64,000 nt of DNA from Mesorhizobium sp. LMG 17147. Lineage in GTDB: Bacteria > Pseudomonadota > Alphaproteobacteria > Rhizobiales > Rhizobiaceae. Of this stretch, positions 9,069 through 17,804 are shown piece by piece; the first letter of the stretch is position 1; each line of letters starts with the position of its first letter. The notes under the pieces were generated by a model. That model was given only the letters and a program-made list of their open reading frames with translations. It did not search any database and was not told where the DNA came from. The DNA lies in assembly GCF_024297145.1 (NCBI RefSeq), contig NZ_JANCTC010000006.1, forward strand, positions 1 to 64,000, read 5' to 3'. Position numbers and translations under genes: made by a program.

Positions 9069-9703
9069 AGGCCCGGCCTCGCCAATGCATTGAGGGCGGC
9101 GGCGGTCATGGCGCTGCCGCCCAGCCGGCCGCGCACGACGGCGTAAGGCACGCCATAGGAATTTTCGGCCAGCGCATCCTTCGATTCGGCGGCACCGACA
9201 AACCCGACTGGCATGCCGATAATCGCCGCCGGCTTCGGCGCGCCGTCGCGCAGCTTTTCCAGCAGATAAAACAGGGCGGTCGGCGCATTGCCGATGGCGA
9301 CGACCGAACCGGCCATGCGCTCGCCCCACAGGTCGATCGCCGCGGCCGAGCGGGTGTTGCCGATCTTTTTCGCGATGTCGGCGGTCCGCGGATCGCGCAG
9401 CGTGCAGATTACCTCGTTGCCGGCAGGCAGCCGGGCGCGCGTGACGCCGTGCGAGACCATCTGCGCGTCGCAGAAGATTGGCGCGCCGGCGTCCAATGCT
9501 GTGCGCGCGGCGGCGACGAAATCGGTCGAGAAAACGAAGTGCCGCGCGGCCTCGACCTGGCCGCATGCATGGATCATGCGGATAGCGACGTCGGTCTCGG
9601 CTTCGGAAAAGCGCGACAGGTCGGCCTCGGCGCGGATGATGGCGAAGGAGCGCTCATAGATCGCCGTGCCATCATGGATGTAGTCGTAGGCGGTCATGTT
9701 CAT
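9065..9703 (-). CDS. cobH: Precorrin-8X methylmutase
   Basis: Moves the C11 methyl group of precorrin-8X to C12, giving hydrogenobyrinic acid. The 212-aa product has the conserved IRMIHACGQVE segment with the presumed catalytic His at residue 45, and the GMPVGFVGAAESK motif near the C terminus. Start at 9703, overlapping the cobG stop as ATGA; a second in-frame ATG lies two codons later. Length is normal. Confidence 0.95.
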   Translation of the reverse strand: MNMTAYDYIHDGTAIYERSFAIIRAEADLSRFSEAETDVAIRMIHACGQVEAARHFVFSTDFVAAARTALDAGAPIFCDAQMVSHGVTRARLPAGNEVICTLRDPRTADIAKKIGNTRSAAAIDLWGERMAGSVVAIGNAPTALFYLLEKLRDGAPKPAAIIGMPVGFVGAAESKDALAENSYGVPYAVVRGRLGGSAMTAAALNALARPGL

Positions 9704-11190
9704 TCCTGTCGGTAAGCTTTGACGACGCCCGCCGTGCCGAGCCTCGCCAGGCAGGCGGCAGCGGTTTCGCCGGGATGTCGTGCGCTGCGGATCGCCGCTG
9801 CAACGCGGCCGATGCCGTGCGCGGCGTCGTAGCCCGGCCTGTATCCGGCGGGCATTGCCTTTGCCGTCCCGTCCACGACAAGTCCGGCTCCGTTTTCGCC
9901 ACCGACCAGGGTCAGCGCCGCCGGACCGGGATGGGCGCAGCCCTTGGCGCAGCCGGAGATGTGCAGCGTCAGCGAGGAATCGAGGATGTCGCGGTTTTCT
10001 GTAGCGATGATCTCGGCGATGTCGCGGGTGGAGATGCGGCCGGAGGCACAGGCGGGTGCGCCGGGGCAGGCGGCGATTTTCGTGCGCGGATCGGCTGCGT
10101 CGGTGACAAAGCCGAGGGTGGCGGCTGACTGCTGAAGCGAGTGGTAGGCGGTTGGCCAAAGGCCGATGAAAAGCAGCGCGCGGCTTGGAGCGAGGCGGAT
10201 TTCGGTGACGCCCAGGGCGATGGCTTCTTGCGTGAGGCCGATGAGTTTTTGCGCGGGCATGCTGCCGAAGGGCAGGCCGATGCCGAGGGCACGGCCGTTG
10301 CTCAGGTTGAAGATACCAATGGGCGGGCGAAAGCGCTCGACGGCGCGCCCCTCTGTCCTGCCGGACATCTCCCTCTCTAGGGGGGAGATTGCGCCTTGGT
10401 CTCCGCCTTCCCTAATCGCCGAAGTCGCGCCAAATACCAAGGCAGCAGAAGGACGGCCGTCGGCGGAGCTGCCGATCTCCCCCCTAGAGAGGGAGATGTC
10501 CGGCAGGACAGAGGGGGGCGCGAAGGAATGCCAGCTTGCGAGAGATCTGCGCTGCCGTTCCGTCAAATCCCTTGCGTGAGCGTCGCGGCCTTTTTCGGCG
10601 ACCATCCTTAGAATCGCGACGGCGATATCACGGGCTGCTTCCTCCTCGGCCATGGCGAGAGGCTTGGCATTCTGCCCGTCGCCAGCAACGGCTATCAGCC
10701 AGCGGACGCCCGCGTCGGTTCTGATCGCAGCCAGTTGTATGTCGGCCGTCACCGCATCCATCGTCAGTTGCCCGCCGCCGTCGATGACGACTGAAACCTT
10801 CGGACCGAGCCTTGTCGTCAGACCAGCCGCTTCAATCGCCACCCGAATCCGCTCCGCCATCGGGCGCGGGTCGGCTATCTCCTCCGGGTCGAGCCCGGCC
10901 AGCGGGCCGGTCTCGACCGGCACGCCGGTGCGCACCGCGATGCCGAGCGCATCGACCTCCATCGCCAGCAGCCGCGCGCTTGCCGGCGTCAGGCCGCGTA
11001 TCTGCAGACCGCCGCGGGCGGTCACTTCCATGATGCCGTTGCCATGGCGCAAGGCGGATTCGCAGAGTCCGATCAACGACTTCGGCAACAGTCCTCCAGC
11101 GACCGGATTGAGCCGCACCAGCAGCCCGTCGCCGGTTTGCATCGGCGCGGACAAGGCAGGGCAGGCGCCACGGCGCGAGAAAGCGTTCAT
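9700..11190 (-). CDS. cobG: Precorrin-3B synthase (oxygen-dependent), with a repeat-derived insertion
   Basis: Iron-sulfur monooxygenase that hydroxylates C20 of precorrin-3A and forms the gamma-lactone; it marks the aerobic B12 route. The 496 aa resemble nitrite/sulfite reductases, with cluster cysteines in CPGAPAC and SGCAKGCAHPG in the C-terminal third. About residues 224-282 are encoded by a long palindromic repeat (10345-10521), whose reading gives PPSVLPDISLSRGEI at one end and EREMSGRTEG at the other. Without it the protein would be about 437 aa. The frame is kept through the repeat. Overlaps of 4 bp join it to cobN and cobH. Confidence 0.93.
   Translation of the reverse strand: MNAFSRRGACPALSAPMQTGDGLLVRLNPVAGGLLPKSLIGLCESALRHGNGIMEVTARGGLQIRGLTPASARLLAMEVDALGIAVRTGVPVETGPLAGLDPEEIADPRPMAERIRVAIEAAGLTTRLGPKVSVVIDGGGQLTMDAVTADIQLAAIRTDAGVRWLIAVAGDGQNAKPLAMAEEEAARDIAVAILRMVAEKGRDAHARDLTERQRRSLASWHSFAPPSVLPDISLSRGEIGSSADGRPSAALVFGATSAIREGGDQGAISPLEREMSGRTEGRAVERFRPPIGIFNLSNGRALGIGLPFGSMPAQKLIGLTQEAIALGVTEIRLAPSRALLFIGLWPTAYHSLQQSAATLGFVTDAADPRTKIAACPGAPACASGRISTRDIAEIIATENRDILDSSLTLHISGCAKGCAHPGPAALTLVGGENGAGLVVDGTAKAMPAGYRPGYDAAHGIGRVAAAIRSARHPGETAAACLARLGTAGVVKAYRQE
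10345..10521. repeat. Palindromic element, family A copy 1, inside cobG
   Basis: Inverted repeat with arms of roughly 44 bp (left about 10345-10390, right about 10475-10521) that are near-perfect reverse complements; both include TCTGTCCTGCCGGACATCTC or its complement. The spacer is about 84 bp. It sits in frame within cobG and adds about 59 codons. A related copy lies in cobN at 13138-13292. Confidence 0.9.
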
Positions 11191-14100
11191 GCCGCCACTC
11201 CCAGAGCTTGCGCTTTGGCAATCAGTGCGGCGAGATCGTCATCGATCGAGTTGCGCAGCGGATGCCAGAGCCCGCGCCGCCGTGCCGACAGCAAACGCTC
11301 GGCAATCACCTTCGCCGCCGCCGGGTTCTCGCGCAGGATGAAGGCGCGCACCACGGGGTCGCCGAGATAGGCGTCGTGCACGGCCTCGATCAGCGTGCCT
11401 GATATGGCATGGGTAGTCTCCGCAAAGCCGACCAGCCGGTCGACCGTCTCGGCGAATTCCGAGGCGCCGCGCGGCCCGTGCCGCATCTGGCCGGCGATGA
11501 AGCGCGGGTTCACCGCGCGGGCGCGAACTACCCGGGATACGGCCTCACCAACCGAGCGCGGCTTGGGCTTTTGCGGGTCCGTGGTGTCGAGCACGATCAC
11601 GTCGGCGTTCTTGCCGAGCGCGGCAAGCGCTGCCGAAAAGCCGCCGATAAAGGCGACGTCGGCCGAGCCTTCGAGGATGTCGCGGCCGGGGTCGTCGCCG
11701 GTATGAACCAGAAGGTCGGCCTCAGCGATGCGACCCTCAAAAGCGCCGGGCGCCGAAATGCCTTCGCCCTCGGCGCCGCCATAGGCATGCGAAGTGGCGT
11801 CGAGATAGGCGCGGCCGATCTCTTCGCGCGCCGACCAGTCGCCGCTCGACAACAAGTCCTCGACGCCGGCGCCGTAAGTGCCCGGCGAGGTGCCGAAAAT
11901 GCGCGGGCTGATCTTTCCATCCGCGCGGGTGCTGGCCGCCAGCGGGTTTTCCGAATCGTCCTCGTCGCGGGCGGCGACGGCGTTGGCGGCGGCATCGATC
12001 AGCGCGATCTGGGTCGGGAACATGTCGCGGAACAGGCCCGATATGCGCCAGGTGACATCGACGCGCGGGCGGCCGAGCGTTGCCGGCGGCAGCACCTCGA
12101 TGCCGGTGATGCGGCCGGTGGCTGAATCCCATTGCGGCCGGCAGCCCATCAGCGCCAGGCCTTGCGCGATCTCCTCGCCGCCGGTGCGCAGCGAGGCCGA
12201 CCCCCAGAGGTCGATGACCAGCGAGCGCGGCCAGTCGCCATGCGATTGCATGTAGTTGCGCAAGACCTCGTCGGCGGCCGCCCTGCCGAGATCGAACGAT
12301 GTCGGCGTCGGCATGGTGCGTGGGTCGGCGGTGAACAAATTGCGGCCGGTCGGCAGCACATCGCGCCGGCCACGCGCCGGTGCACCGGCCGGACCGGCAG
12401 CGACATGGCGGCCGTCGAGCGCGGCAAGCAGTGCGGTTTTTTCAGCTGCCGCACTTTGCCGCCGTAGCGGATCAGCCTCGCCCTCAGGCGAGCGGCCATA
12501 AATATGCAGGCCATCCTTGATGGCGAAATCCTTGAGATCGCAGAGCCAGGCGTCGATGCGGCGCAAAGCCTCGTCGGCTGCGTCGGTCCTGGCGACACCA
12601 GCCTCTGAGGCGAGGCCGGTCTTTTCCGCCGTTTCGACTATCAGCTTCGCCAGGCGGTCGCGGCGGCGGCGGTCGAGCCCGTCGGCCTGGGCATATTCGT
12701 CGACCAGTCGTTCGAGCCTGTGCTGGTTTTCGTCCAGCCCGGCGCCGGTCAGCGGCGGCGGCAGATGGCCAAGCGTGACGGCGGCAACGCGCCGCTTGGC
12801 CTGCGCTGCCTCGCCGGGGTTGGAGACGATGAACGGATAAATGACGGGCAGGGCGCCGGTGACGATTTCGGGAAAGCAGTTTTCGCTGAGCGCAACGGTC
12901 TTGCCGGGCAGCCATTCCAGCGTGCCGTGGGCGCCGACATGGACAATTGCATGGATGCCGAGCGACTGGCGCAGCCAGAGGCCAAAGGCGACCAGCGCAT
13001 GGCGCGGCGGCAATGTCGGGTCGTGATAGTCGGCGCGGCGGTCGACCGAGCGCCCGCGATCGGGGGCGAGCGCCACGGTGATGTTGCCGAACGTGGCCGT
13101 GCGGAAGCGGAATTTGGCGACAGCAGGCGCTTGAACACCCCCCTCTGTCCTGCCGGACATCTCCCCCGCAAGGGAGGAGATTGCTCCGTGACTTCTGCTT
13201 TCGCCAACTACCGACCGTATTAAGGTAGAACCGTCGGCGAAACGGCCAATCTCCCCACTTGAGGGGGAGATGTCCGGTAGGACAGAGGGGGGCGCCTCGC
13301 GCGAACCTGTCTCATCTTCCGCCTTACCCCATGCCGCCTCCACGGCAGCGAGTGCCGCAGTCGGTAACTCTGCAGAAAGAGCGAGATAATCGTCCAGTCT
13401 CAGCCCACCATTGCCCCGTTCCAGCAAATCCAACAACTCCCTTGGCGTTTGCGGAATCCTTTCAACGGCGTAGCCCTGTTCGCTCAGGTCGTGCAGCATT
13501 GCCAGCACGCTGGACGGCACGTCGAGGCCGACGGCGTAGCCGGTGCGACCGGGGGCGCTCGGATAGTCGGGGATCAGGATGGCGAGCTTGCGTTCCGCGC
13601 GCGGCGTCCGCCGCAGGCGCACGAATGCCTCGATACGGTTCGCCACTTGCGCGACGCGGTCGGGCTCTGGCCGGTTGGCGAAGGCGCGGAAGGCCAATGC
13701 GGGATCGGTTTCGCTTTCGCCCTTGAAGGAAATGGCGCCGGCCAGGATGCGGCCGTCGAGCTCGGGCAGGACGACATGCATGGCAAGGTCGGCGGGCGCC
13801 AGGCCGCGCTGATTGGTTTGCCAGATGTCGCGGCGGGTGGTTGCGACGATGACCTGGAACACCGGCACGCCGGCGCGGTCGAACAGGGTTTCAACGCCCG
13901 GCTCGGCCCCGGAGGCGAAAGCTGTGGCGGTGATGATGGCGGCAGGCTTCAGCGTTGCAAGCGCGGTTTCAACAAAGGCGAGTGAGGCCGGGTCCTTGAG
14001 GCTGGAGACGAAGATAGGCACGGGAGCCATGCCGCGCGCGCTCAGCGCTTCGAAAAGCGCGTCGATGGGCGCGACGTCGGCGGCGAGCAGCATCGAGCGG

Positions 14101-14843
14101 TAGAAGAGGATCGGCACGACTTCTCCCTCCCCCTCGAGGGGAGGGTGGCCCGAAGGGCCGGGTGGGGTCGTTGCGGCAGTGCTCGACATTTTTTTCTGTC
14201 GGCGCGCTTCAAAGTGTTGGCGCGCTTCGGAGAGGACCCCACCGCCGGCCTTCGGCCGGACCCTCCCCTCGAGGGGGAGGGGGACGACCCCCAGCCCCGG
14301 CTCGTAAAATCCCGCCTTTGGCACGCTAACAGGTTCGGCTATCGCCGCACCCGATCCAGCGAGACTTGCCAGCCTCTGCACCAGCGCCGTCATATTTGCC
14401 GGCCCGCCCTCGCGGAAATAGCCCAGCAGGGCGTCCAACTCCTCGCGCGGCAGCGTCGAGCCTTCGATCAGTCGCAAATCCTCGTCGTGGCTCTCGCCCG
14501 GTAGGAGCGCCAGCTTGATACCGCGATTTCGCGCGATAACGGCGAGCTGGTCGCAGCCATAGCGCCACCACTCGTAGCCGCCGAGAATGCGGACCAGAAT
14601 GACCTTGGCATGGCGGGCGACGCTCTCGGTCCAGAGGTCGACGGACATCGGATGGCGCAGGTCGCGCAAGGCGGCGAGCCGCATCGAGGGCAGGCGGTCC
14701 GCATCCGCCTTCCACGCCGCCGCCAGCCCGGCCAGGTCGCTGTCGGTGAAGGACAGGGCCACGACATCCGCAGGCGTTTGCCTGAGATCGACAGGCTCGG
14801 CGAGATCGTCGAGCGAGGCGGATGTGGTGGTGAGGATGTGCAT
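11187..14843 (-). CDS. cobN: Cobaltochelatase subunit CobN, with two repeat-derived insertions
   Basis: Large subunit of the ATP-dependent aerobic cobaltochelatase (CobNST), which inserts Co(II) into hydrogenobyrinic acid a,c-diamide. The 1218 aa are related to magnesium chelatase H; the signature HVGAHGTLEWLPGK lies in the middle of the protein. Two palindromic elements are translated as part of it: about residues 187-242 (14121-14285, reading LPLEGRVRPKAGGG...PPLEGEGEVV) and about 516-570 (13138-13292, reading PPSVLPDISPSSGEIG...GEMSGRTEGG). Neither contains a stop in this frame. The gene starts 18 bp after cobW and overlaps cobG by 4 bp. Its partner subunits CobS and CobT are not in the window. 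Confidence 0.94.
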   Translation of the reverse strand: MHILTTTSASLDDLAEPVDLRQTPADVVALSFTDSDLAGLAAAWKADADRLPSMRLAALRDLRHPMSVDLWTESVARHAKVILVRILGGYEWWRYGCDQLAVIARNRGIKLALLPGESHDEDLRLIEGSTLPREELDALLGYFREGGPANMTALVQRLASLAGSGAAIAEPVSVPKAGFYEPGLGVVPLPLEGRVRPKAGGGVLSEARQHFEARRQKKMSSTAATTPPGPSGHPPLEGEGEVVPILFYRSMLLAADVAPIDALFEALSARGMAPVPIFVSSLKDPASLAFVETALATLKPAAIITATAFASGAEPGVETLFDRAGVPVFQVIVATTRRDIWQTNQRGLAPADLAMHVVLPELDGRILAGAISFKGESETDPALAFRAFANRPEPDRVAQVANRIEAFVRLRRTPRAERKLAILIPDYPSAPGRTGYAVGLDVPSSVLAMLHDLSEQGYAVERIPQTPRELLDLLERGNGGLRLDDYLALSAELPTAALAAVEAAWGKAEDETGSREAPPSVLPDISPSSGEIGRFADGSTLIRSVVGESRSHGAISSLAGEMSGRTEGGVQAPAVAKFRFRTATFGNITVALAPDRGRSVDRRADYHDPTLPPRHALVAFGLWLRQSLGIHAIVHVGAHGTLEWLPGKTVALSENCFPEIVTGALPVIYPFIVSNPGEAAQAKRRVAAVTLGHLPPPLTGAGLDENQHRLERLVDEYAQADGLDRRRRDRLAKLIVETAEKTGLASEAGVARTDAADEALRRIDAWLCDLKDFAIKDGLHIYGRSPEGEADPLRRQSAAAEKTALLAALDGRHVAAGPAGAPARGRRDVLPTGRNLFTADPRTMPTPTSFDLGRAAADEVLRNYMQSHGDWPRSLVIDLWGSASLRTGGEEIAQGLALMGCRPQWDSATGRITGIEVLPPATLGRPRVDVTWRISGLFRDMFPTQIALIDAAANAVAARDEDDSENPLAASTRADGKISPRIFGTSPGTYGAGVEDLLSSGDWSAREEIGRAYLDATSHAYGGAEGEGISAPGAFEGRIAEADLLVHTGDDPGRDILEGSADVAFIGGFSAALAALGKNADVIVLDTTDPQKPKPRSVGEAVSRVVRARAVNPRFIAGQMRHGPRGASEFAETVDRLVGFAETTHAISGTLIEAVHDAYLGDPVVRAFILRENPAAAKVIAERLLSARRRGLWHPLRNSIDDDLAALIAKAQALGVAA
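13138..13292. repeat. Palindromic element, family A copy 2, inside cobN
   Basis: Inverted repeat with arms at about 13138-13182 and 13248-13292. The outer part (CCCCCCTCTGTCCTGCCGGA) matches the arm of the cobG copy, while the inner part and the spacer differ. It is read in the same frame and orientation as in cobG, again giving PPSVLPDIS and EMSGRTEG peptides. Confidence 0.88.
14121..14285. repeat. Palindromic element, family B, inside cobN
   Basis: Inverted repeat with arms at about 14122-14169 and 14235-14284. Both arms contain CCCTCGAGGGGAGGGT-type sequence and a GGCCCGAAGGGCC or GGCCTTCGGCC mini-hairpin. It is unrelated in sequence to family A. It encodes about 55 residues within CobN without interrupting the frame. 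Confidence 0.85.
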
Positions 14844-14861
14844 CGCGGCTCGTACCTGGGG

Positions 14862-15902
14862 TCAGCCGGCGAGGATACGCTCTATCGCCGGGCGGTTCAG
14901 CCCTTTCAGACCGATGACGACGAGGCGCGAGCGGCGGTCGTCGTCAGCCGTCCAGGTGCGGTCGTAATAATGGTTGACGCGCGGACCGACAGCCTGCAGC
15001 AGGAGCCGCATCGGCTTGCCGCCAACCTCGACGAAGCCCTTGACGCGCAACACGTTTTCTTCCTCCGCCGCCGTGGCGACGCGTTGTGCGAGCTCGTCCG
15101 GGTTGGACACGGACGCGATGTCGATGACGAACGAGTCAAAATCGTCATGTTCGTGGTCGAGCTCGTCGTCGTGATGGGTCTTGCGGTTCTCGATGTCGTC
15201 CTCGACGGCGAGGCCGAGGCCGAGCAGCACCGACGGATCGACCTTGCCTTGCGAAGTCGGCACGATCTTCACCGCCCGCGCAACATGCTTGCCGATGACG
15301 GCATTGGCACGGGCCGAGCCGGCTGCGTCCATCAGGTCGCTCTTCGACAGGATGATCAGGTCGGCGCAAGCGAGCTGGTCCTCGAATACTTCCTCGACCG
15401 GATCGTCGTGTTCGAGCGTCTCGTCCTGCGCGCGCTGCGCCTGCAGGGCGTCCATGTCGTTGGCGACGCGGCCATCCGCCAGCGCCGGTCCGTCGACGAC
15501 GGCGATGACGCCATCGACGGTCACCCGGCTCTTGACCGACGGCCACTGGAAGGCCTGGACCAGCGGCTTGGGCAGGGCCAGCCCGGACGTCTCGATCAGG
15601 ATATGGTCGACCCTCGGCATCAGCGACAGGATCTGGTCGAGCGCCGGGACGAAATCGTCGGCGACGGTGCAGCAGATGCAGCCATTGGCCAGCTCGACGA
15701 TGTTTTCCTCGGGGCAGGTATCGATGCCGCAGCCCTTCAGGATCTCGCCGTCGATGCCGATGTCGCCGAACTCGTTGACGATGATGGCCAGCCGCTTGCC
15801 TTTGGCGTTCTCGAGCAAATGGCGGATCAATGTCGTCTTGCCGGCGCCGAGAAATCCGGTAACGACGGTGCAGGGGACGCGCGAAAGGGAGGCAGCGGTC
15901 AT
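14862..15902 (-). CDS. cobW: CobW-family GTP-binding cobalt/zinc chaperone
   Basis: G3E-family P-loop GTPase thought to deliver Co(II) for corrin metallation. The 346 aa carry GFLGAGKTTL (Walker A, residues 15-24), the metal-binding ELANGCICCTV motif (CxCC) near residue 72, and a His/Asp-rich stretch near residues 240-260. The start at 15902 is where homology begins and overlaps the DUF1636 stop by 4 bp; the frame is open further upstream. cobN follows 18 bp later. Confidence 0.95.
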   Translation of the reverse strand: MTAASLSRVPCTVVTGFLGAGKTTLIRHLLENAKGKRLAIIVNEFGDIGIDGEILKGCGIDTCPEENIVELANGCICCTVADDFVPALDQILSLMPRVDHILIETSGLALPKPLVQAFQWPSVKSRVTVDGVIAVVDGPALADGRVANDMDALQAQRAQDETLEHDDPVEEVFEDQLACADLIILSKSDLMDAAGSARANAVIGKHVARAVKIVPTSQGKVDPSVLLGLGLAVEDDIENRKTHHDDELDHEHDDFDSFVIDIASVSNPDELAQRVATAAEEENVLRVKGFVEVGGKPMRLLLQAVGPRVNHYYDRTWTADDDRRSRLVVIGLKGLNRPAIERILAG

Positions 15903-16333
15903 ATCAAGTCCTTCAAAAGGTCGATGGGAGGGATGCGGGCAACCAGACCGCGCTTCAGGCAATCGGGACGGCCGCGCCACGGAATGAGCCCATCCGTCGA
16001 GGTGGCGAACAGCTTTGCGCCGGTCACGAGATCGGCGCCGCTGGTCGCGGTCAGGTCGCCGAAGACGTAACTCCAGCAGCCGTCGCGCAGCATGGCGGCG
16101 CTGAGCCGGCGCTTGCAATTGCCGAGGCATTCGACGGTGCGGATTTTGATGTTTTCGCCGGAAGCGGCGCGGCGCGTGTCCTCGGCGAGCAGTTCGCCGG
16201 CGCGGGGATGAGCGTCCGAACCGGTCTCGTCACGGCAGGAAGAGCAGACGATGACGGTAACGCCGGCCAGGGAATCGTCAGGGCCGGACAATAAATCCGC
16301 TGTCTCAGCCGAAAAACTGCTGTCGCGTTCCAA
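15899..16333 (-). CDS. DUF1636 family predicted metal-binding protein
   Basis: A 144-aa protein of the DUF1636 type, with a thioredoxin-like [2Fe-2S] ferredoxin-type cysteine arrangement: VIVCSSCRDE near residue 30 and ECLGNCKRRLS near residue 68. It is the first gene after the minus-strand cobalamin riboswitch and is translationally coupled to cobW, so a role in cobalt handling or cobalamin synthesis is likely. The biochemical function is not established. Confidence 0.85.
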   Translation of the reverse strand: MERDSSFSAETADLLSGPDDSLAGVTVIVCSSCRDETGSDAHPRAGELLAEDTRRAASGENIKIRTVECLGNCKRRLSAAMLRDGCWSYVFGDLTATSGADLVTGAKLFATSTDGLIPWRGRPDCLKRGLVARIPPIDLLKDLI

Positions 16334-16379
16334 ATCAGGCTCCTTGCCCGGAAAACCCGCCAGGCGATCGGATTCTTAT

Positions 16380-16565
16380 GTCCTAGACGGCAGGTCTCCT
16401 GGCTCGCGGGTCATCGCCTTGGTGCCGCCTTCCCGGGAATATCCCAGTGGTTTTCGGCCTTGGCTCGTCGCTTACAGTTGCGGGGACAGCCGCGGATTTG
16501 AAATCGAGATTTCGCACCGCATTCCCTCTTGGCCCTTGCCGTTGCGGGCAGGGGACCGTCTGAAA
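16380..16565 (-). promoter_or_regulatory. Cobalamin (AdoCbl) riboswitch controlling the minus-strand cob operon
   Basis: On the minus strand this leader contains the B12 box AGCCAGGAGACCTGCC (about 16389-16404) and the upstream conserved GCTGTCCCCGCAACTGTAA, in the normal order and spacing. It ends about 47 nt before the DUF1636 start codon. Cobalamin binding is expected to repress translation or cause premature termination of the DUF1636-cobW-cobN run. Confidence 0.93.
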
Positions 16566-16568
16566 CGG

Positions 16569-16597
16569 ATTTAGGCTTGTGGAGGCAGTCGTGTCAA
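16569..16597 (-). promoter_or_regulatory. Predicted sigma70-type promoter of the cob operon
   Basis: Minus strand TTGACA (16597-16592), a 17-nt spacer, then CTAAAT (16574-16569), a close match to the rhizobial housekeeping consensus. Transcription would begin near 16562, just ahead of the riboswitch. Confidence 0.7.
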
Positions 16598-16604
16598 CGT
16601 ACGT

Positions 16605-17804
16605 CTATGACGCGGCGATATCTGCGAGCGGCCGGCCAAGGTCGCCGGCAGCCGTCACCTCGATGCGCTCAAGCCCGAGCCAGCCCTGCATCTGCTTCAA
16701 TTCCTCGAAGAGTTCGGCAGCGGTTTGTGGCGGGGCGCCGGGCTCCGCATAGGCGGCATGGACGCGCAATACGCCGGCCGGACGGTCGGCCCTGAGGTCG
16801 ACGCGCCCGACGATGCTGTCGCCGAGCAGGAACGGCAGCACATAATAGCCATACCGGCGCTTTTCGGCCGGCGTGTAGATCTCGATGCGGTAGTGGAAGT
16901 CGAACAATCGCTCGGTGCGCGACCGCTCGAAGACCACGGGATCGAACGGCGCAAGCAAGGCGCGCGCCTCGATCCGGCGCGGCAAACGGGCGTTCTTGTG
17001 GAGATAGGCTGTTTTGCTCCAGCCGTCGACGCTCACCGGCAGCAGCTCGCCAGCCTCGACCAGCTCCTCGATGCGGCCCTTGATATCGGCGGGCGAGAGG
17101 CGGAAATAGTCGCGCAGGTCGCTTGCCGTGGCGATGCCATGGGCGCGGGCGGAGATGCGCAGCAATTCGCGGTGAGCGTCCTCGGGAGCGGGCGTTGGCA
17201 GACTTAGTATCGTTGGCGGCAGCACGCGCTCCGGCAGATCGTAGAACCGCTCGAAGCCGCGGCGATGGGCGGTGGTGATGCGGCCGGCCCAGAACAGCCA
17301 TTCGAAGGCGTGCTTGGCATGGCTCCAGCCCCACCAGCCGCCCGAACCCTTCTGGCCTTCGAAAGCCGACGCCGCGATCGGGCCTCGTTCGGTGACCTCG
17401 CGATAGATTTCTTCGATATACGCGGCGTGCTCGCGGCCCCATTTGGCCAGTCCGCTGTACATTTCCTCGCCGCGCTCGGCCCGCTGCATGCGCCAGCGCA
17501 TCAGCGGATAGGTCTCGACCGGCAGGAAGGAGGCTTCGTGCGCCCAATATTCAAAGACCATGCGCTTGCGCGTTATGGCGGCGTCGTCGAGCAGCGCCAG
17601 CTTGTAGGGGCCAAGCCGCGAATAGAGCGGCATGTAGTGGGCGCGCACCACGGCGCTGACGGAATCGATCTGCAGCAGGCCGGTACGGGCAAGCACGCGG
17701 GCCAGATGTCGGCGGTCGGGTGTACCGGCGGGTCGGGGGTCATTGAATCCCTGTGCCGCCAGCGCGATGCGGCGGGCCATGCGAAGTGAGATTTTTTCCT
17801 TCAT
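16605..17804 (-). CDS. YcaQ-like winged-helix protein (DNA glycosylase family)
   Basis: A 399-aa protein resembling the winged helix DNA-binding family that includes E. coli YcaQ, a DNA glycosylase acting on interstrand crosslinks. Seen: GLLQIDSVSAVVRAHYMPLYSRLG near the N terminus, FEYWAHEASFLP around residue 95 and a C-terminal FDPVVFERSRTERLFDF segment. I chose the start MKEKISLRMARRIAL at 17804; an in-frame ATG at 17888 would add 28 residues without obvious similarity. It is divergent from nuoA. The role here is inferred from the family only. Confidence 0.8.
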   Translation of the reverse strand: MKEKISLRMARRIALAAQGFNDPRPAGTPDRRHLARVLARTGLLQIDSVSAVVRAHYMPLYSRLGPYKLALLDDAAITRKRMVFEYWAHEASFLPVETYPLMRWRMQRAERGEEMYSGLAKWGREHAAYIEEIYREVTERGPIAASAFEGQKGSGGWWGWSHAKHAFEWLFWAGRITTAHRRGFERFYDLPERVLPPTILSLPTPAPEDAHRELLRISARAHGIATASDLRDYFRLSPADIKGRIEELVEAGELLPVSVDGWSKTAYLHKNARLPRRIEARALLAPFDPVVFERSRTERLFDFHYRIEIYTPAEKRRYGYYVLPFLLGDSIVGRVDLRADRPAGVLRVHAAYAEPGAPPQTAAELFEELKQMQGWLGLERIEVTAAGDLGRPLADIAAS

